Of a stretch of 64,000 bases of DNA, positions 62,090-64,000 are shown piece after piece (within the stretch, counting starts at the first letter, position 1; each line of letters starts with the position of its first letter). Location: NCBI RefSeq assembly GCF_003337425.1, contig NZ_QPJU01000002.1:434001-498000 (forward strand). Direction: 5' to 3'. Below the pieces are notes generated by a model that made no database searches, was not told the DNA's origin, and saw only the letters and a list, made by a program, of their open reading frames with translations. The DNA is from Extensimonas vulgaris (GTDB lineage Bacteria > Pseudomonadota > Gammaproteobacteria > Burkholderiales > Burkholderiaceae_C). Position numbers and translations under genes: made by a program.

Positions 62090-64000
62090 GTGGATACCTC
62101 TGATGTCTTTTCCGGCGCTGCCGGGGCGGCGCTGCGCGCCGAGCTTGCCTCCGATGAAAACGTGCTGGCCGTGTTACAGGTTGACCTGAGTGCCGATCTG
62201 CGCTTCACCGAGGGTTGGCTCGTGCTCACGAACCGGCGTCTGCTTGACTGCAGCGGCGGAGCTGCCGCCTGGCGCTCTTGGCCGCTCACGCCGGGCTGGA
62301 GCCTGCGCCTCTTTGACCATGCAGGTGTCGGCACCTTGGAGCTGCATTCGGCGCAGGCGCGCGTTGCCTTGTGGCGCTTTACCCAATCTCGACATGGCCA
62401 GGCGCTGCGGCTGCTGCAACGCTTCGAGCAACAGATGGCCGGCGGCGCTGCGCATGAAGTCTCCGAGGCGCCCCTGTGTCCCGTCTGCCACACGCCGCTG
62501 CCGCCCGACAGTGACGAATGCCCGGCGTGCGCACGCGCCCAGCCGCCGCAAACCTCCACCTGGGTGCTGCTGCGCCTGTGGCGGTTTGCGCGGCCCTACC
62601 AGGGCAAGCTCATCGCGGGGTTTTTGCTCACGCTGGCCTCGACCGCGGCCACGTTAGTGCCGCCGTACCTGACCATTCCGCTGATGGACGACATCCTGAT
62701 TCCGTTCCAGAACGGGCAGGCGATAGACCCCGCCCTGGTCACGCTGTACCTGGGTGGCTTGCTGCTGTCGGCGGTGTTCGCCTGGGGACTGAGCTGGGCG
62801 CGCACCTACATCCTCGCGCTCGTGTCCGAACGCATTGGCGCCGACCTGCGCACCACGACCTACGAGCACCTGCTGCGCCTGTCGCTCGATTATTTCGGCG
62901 GCAAGCGCACGGGCGACCTCATGGCGCGCATAGGCTCGGAGACGGATCGCATCAACGTGTTTTTGTCGCTGCATGCGCTCGATTTCATCACCGATGTGCT
63001 CATGATCCTGATGACCGCGGTGATCCTGTTTTCGATCAACCCCTGGCTTGCGCTCGTCACGCTGGTGCCGCTGCCCTTCATCGGCTGGCTGATCCATACC
63101 GTGCGCGACCGCCTGCGCACCGGCTTCGAGAAGATCGACCGCGTCTGGTCTGAAGTGACCAACGTGCTCGCCGACACCATTCCCGGCATCCGCGTGGTCA
63201 AGGCCTTTGCGCAGGAGCAGCGCGAAGCGCAGCGCTTTCGCGAGGCCAACCAGCACAACCTGGAAGTCAACGACAAGCTCAACAAGACCTGGGCCTTGTT
63301 CTCGCCCACCGTGTCCTTGCTCACGGAGATCGGCTTGCTGGTGGTCTGGGCCTTTGGCATCTGGCTCGTGGCGCGCCACCAGATCACGGTCGGCGTGCTC
63401 ACGGCTTTCATTGCCTACATCGGGCGCTTTTACGGCCGGCTCGACTCGATGAGCCGCATCGTCTCGGTCACGCAAAAAGCGGCCGCGGGCGCCAAACGCA
63501 TCTTCGACATCCTCGACCACGTGAGCAACGTCCCCGATCCGGCCCACCCCGTGCCGCTGCCGCAGGTGCGAGGTGCGATCAGCCTGCGCAACGTGGGTTT
63601 TCGCTACGGCAGTCGCACGGTGATCCGTGGCTTGAATCTGGACATCCACCCCGGCGAGATGATTGGCCTCGTGGGGCACAGCGGCTCGGGCAAGAGCACG
63701 CTGGTCAACCTGATTTGCCGTTTCTACGACGTCAGCGAAGGCGCCATCCTGGTCGATGACGTGGACATCCGCCGCTTTGCCGTGTCCGAATACCGGCGCC
63801 ACATCGGACTGGTGCTGCAAGAGCCCTTCCTTTTTTTTGGCACCATTGCCGAGAACATCGCCTACGGCAAGCCCGATGCCTCGCGCGAGGAGATCGTTGC
63901 TGCGGCGCGCGCCGCGCACGCGCACGAATTCATCCTGCGCCTGCCGCATGGCTACGACTCGCTCGTGGGCGAGCGCGGCCAGGGCCTGTCGGGCGGCGAA
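62090..64000 (+). CDS. ABC transporter permease-ATPase with zinc ribbon, cyanophycin-associated (partial)
   Basis: Exporter-type half transporter, C-terminus outside the window. Residues about 1-125 form an unusual N-terminal domain (LRFTEGWLVLTNRRLLDCSG, PH-like), followed by a zinc ribbon CPVCHTPLPPDSDECPAC (Cys130, 133, 144, 147), six membrane helices and the ATPase with Walker A GLVGHSGSGKST and the beginning of the signature LSGGE. I recall this architecture as an ABC transporter associated with cyanophycin metabolism; it is divergent from cphA genes here. The GTG at 62090 is preferred because rare codons fill the frame between it and an upstream ATG at 62012; neither has a good ribosome-binding site. 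Confidence 0.85.
   Translation, partial: MDTSDVFSGAAGAALRAELASDENVLAVLQVDLSADLRFTEGWLVLTNRRLLDCSGGAAAWRSWPLTPGWSLRLFDHAGVGTLELHSAQARVALWRFTQSRHGQALRLLQRFEQQMAGGAAHEVSEAPLCPVCHTPLPPDSDECPACARAQPPQTSTWVLLRLWRFARPYQGKLIAGFLLTLASTAATLVPPYLTIPLMDDILIPFQNGQAIDPALVTLYLGGLLLSAVFAWGLSWARTYILALVSERIGADLRTTTYEHLLRLSLDYFGGKRTGDLMARIGSETDRINVFLSLHALDFITDVLMILMTAVILFSINPWLALVTLVPLPFIGWLIHTVRDRLRTGFEKIDRVWSEVTNVLADTIPGIRVVKAFAQEQREAQRFREANQHNLEVNDKLNKTWALFSPTVSLLTEIGLLVVWAFGIWLVARHQITVGVLTAFIAYIGRFYGRLDSMSRIVSVTQKAAAGAKRIFDILDHVSNVPDPAHPVPLPQVRGAISLRNVGFRYGSRTVIRGLNLDIHPGEMIGLVGHSGSGKSTLVNLICRFYDVSEGAILVDDVDIRRFAVSEYRRHIGLVLQEPFLFFGTIAENIAYGKPDASREEIVAAARAAHAHEFILRLPHGYDSLVGERGQGLSGGE

Overview
The window is GC-rich, densely packed bacterial chromosome. 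Its gene content suggests a betaproteobacterium of the Burkholderiales, most likely Comamonadaceae. The pointers are a urea/amide Urt transporter beside formamidase and amidase genes, paired cyanophycin synthetases, a Bug/TctC periplasmic binding protein, and short dispersed repeats of a type I associate with Acidovorax-like genomes. This placement is inference; no rRNA or species marker is present. I see no prophage, plasmid, CRISPR array or complete transposase gene. Mobile DNA is represented only by small non-autonomous repeats.

1-13972: nitrogen scavenging. A long minus-strand run reads urtA-urtB-urtC-urtD-urtE-fmdA-fmdB-amiE-AAA ATPase: uptake of urea or short amides followed by release of ammonia. 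Divergent from it is a two-gene signalling unit. Its first protein is a very large fusion of an NCS1-type permease, an eight-cysteine module, a histidine kinase and a receiver; its second is a LuxR-type response regulator. A perfect palindrome lies in the shared promoter region. An isolated ureD follows.

14126-23376: a tightly overlapping minus-strand operon for membrane-lipid modification (FAD oxidase, DUF1365, cyclopropane-fatty-acid-synthase-like methyltransferase, chalcone-isomerase-like protein, MFS carrier, DUF3833 lipoprotein, SDR, SnoaL-like). It is divergent from a MerR/B12-binding regulator of the LitR/CarH type, with repeated GGACAA/TTGTCC half-sites between them. A TIGR01777 epimerase-like gene follows the regulator.

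23392-32096: a NitT/TauT-type ABC importer with a highly structured mRNA leader, enoyl-CoA hydratase, an M61 peptidase, dsbC, a UbiH-family hydroxylase and ychF.

32100-46441: a fused kinase/ATPase gene whose end lies in a miniature repeat, two abutting miniature inverted-repeat elements, a YqaA-like membrane protein, an M20 amidohydrolase, DUF1841, diheme cytochrome c4, a MoxR/GNAT/VWA trio, and tamA-tamB.

46554-57034: tRNA-Arg(CCU), a zinc-binding chemoreceptor, a second copy of the miniature element, a beta-ketoadipate end-pathway operon (CoA transferase A and B, thiolase), a Bug receptor, a ParA-like ATPase, trmL, comF, an unknown small protein and an acyl-CoA ligase.

57068-64000: cyanophycin synthesis (cphA and a second synthetase with a degenerate Mur-ligase P-loop) divergent from a truncated ABC transporter with an N-terminal zinc ribbon. 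With the first region, this makes nitrogen acquisition and nitrogen storage a recurring theme of the window.
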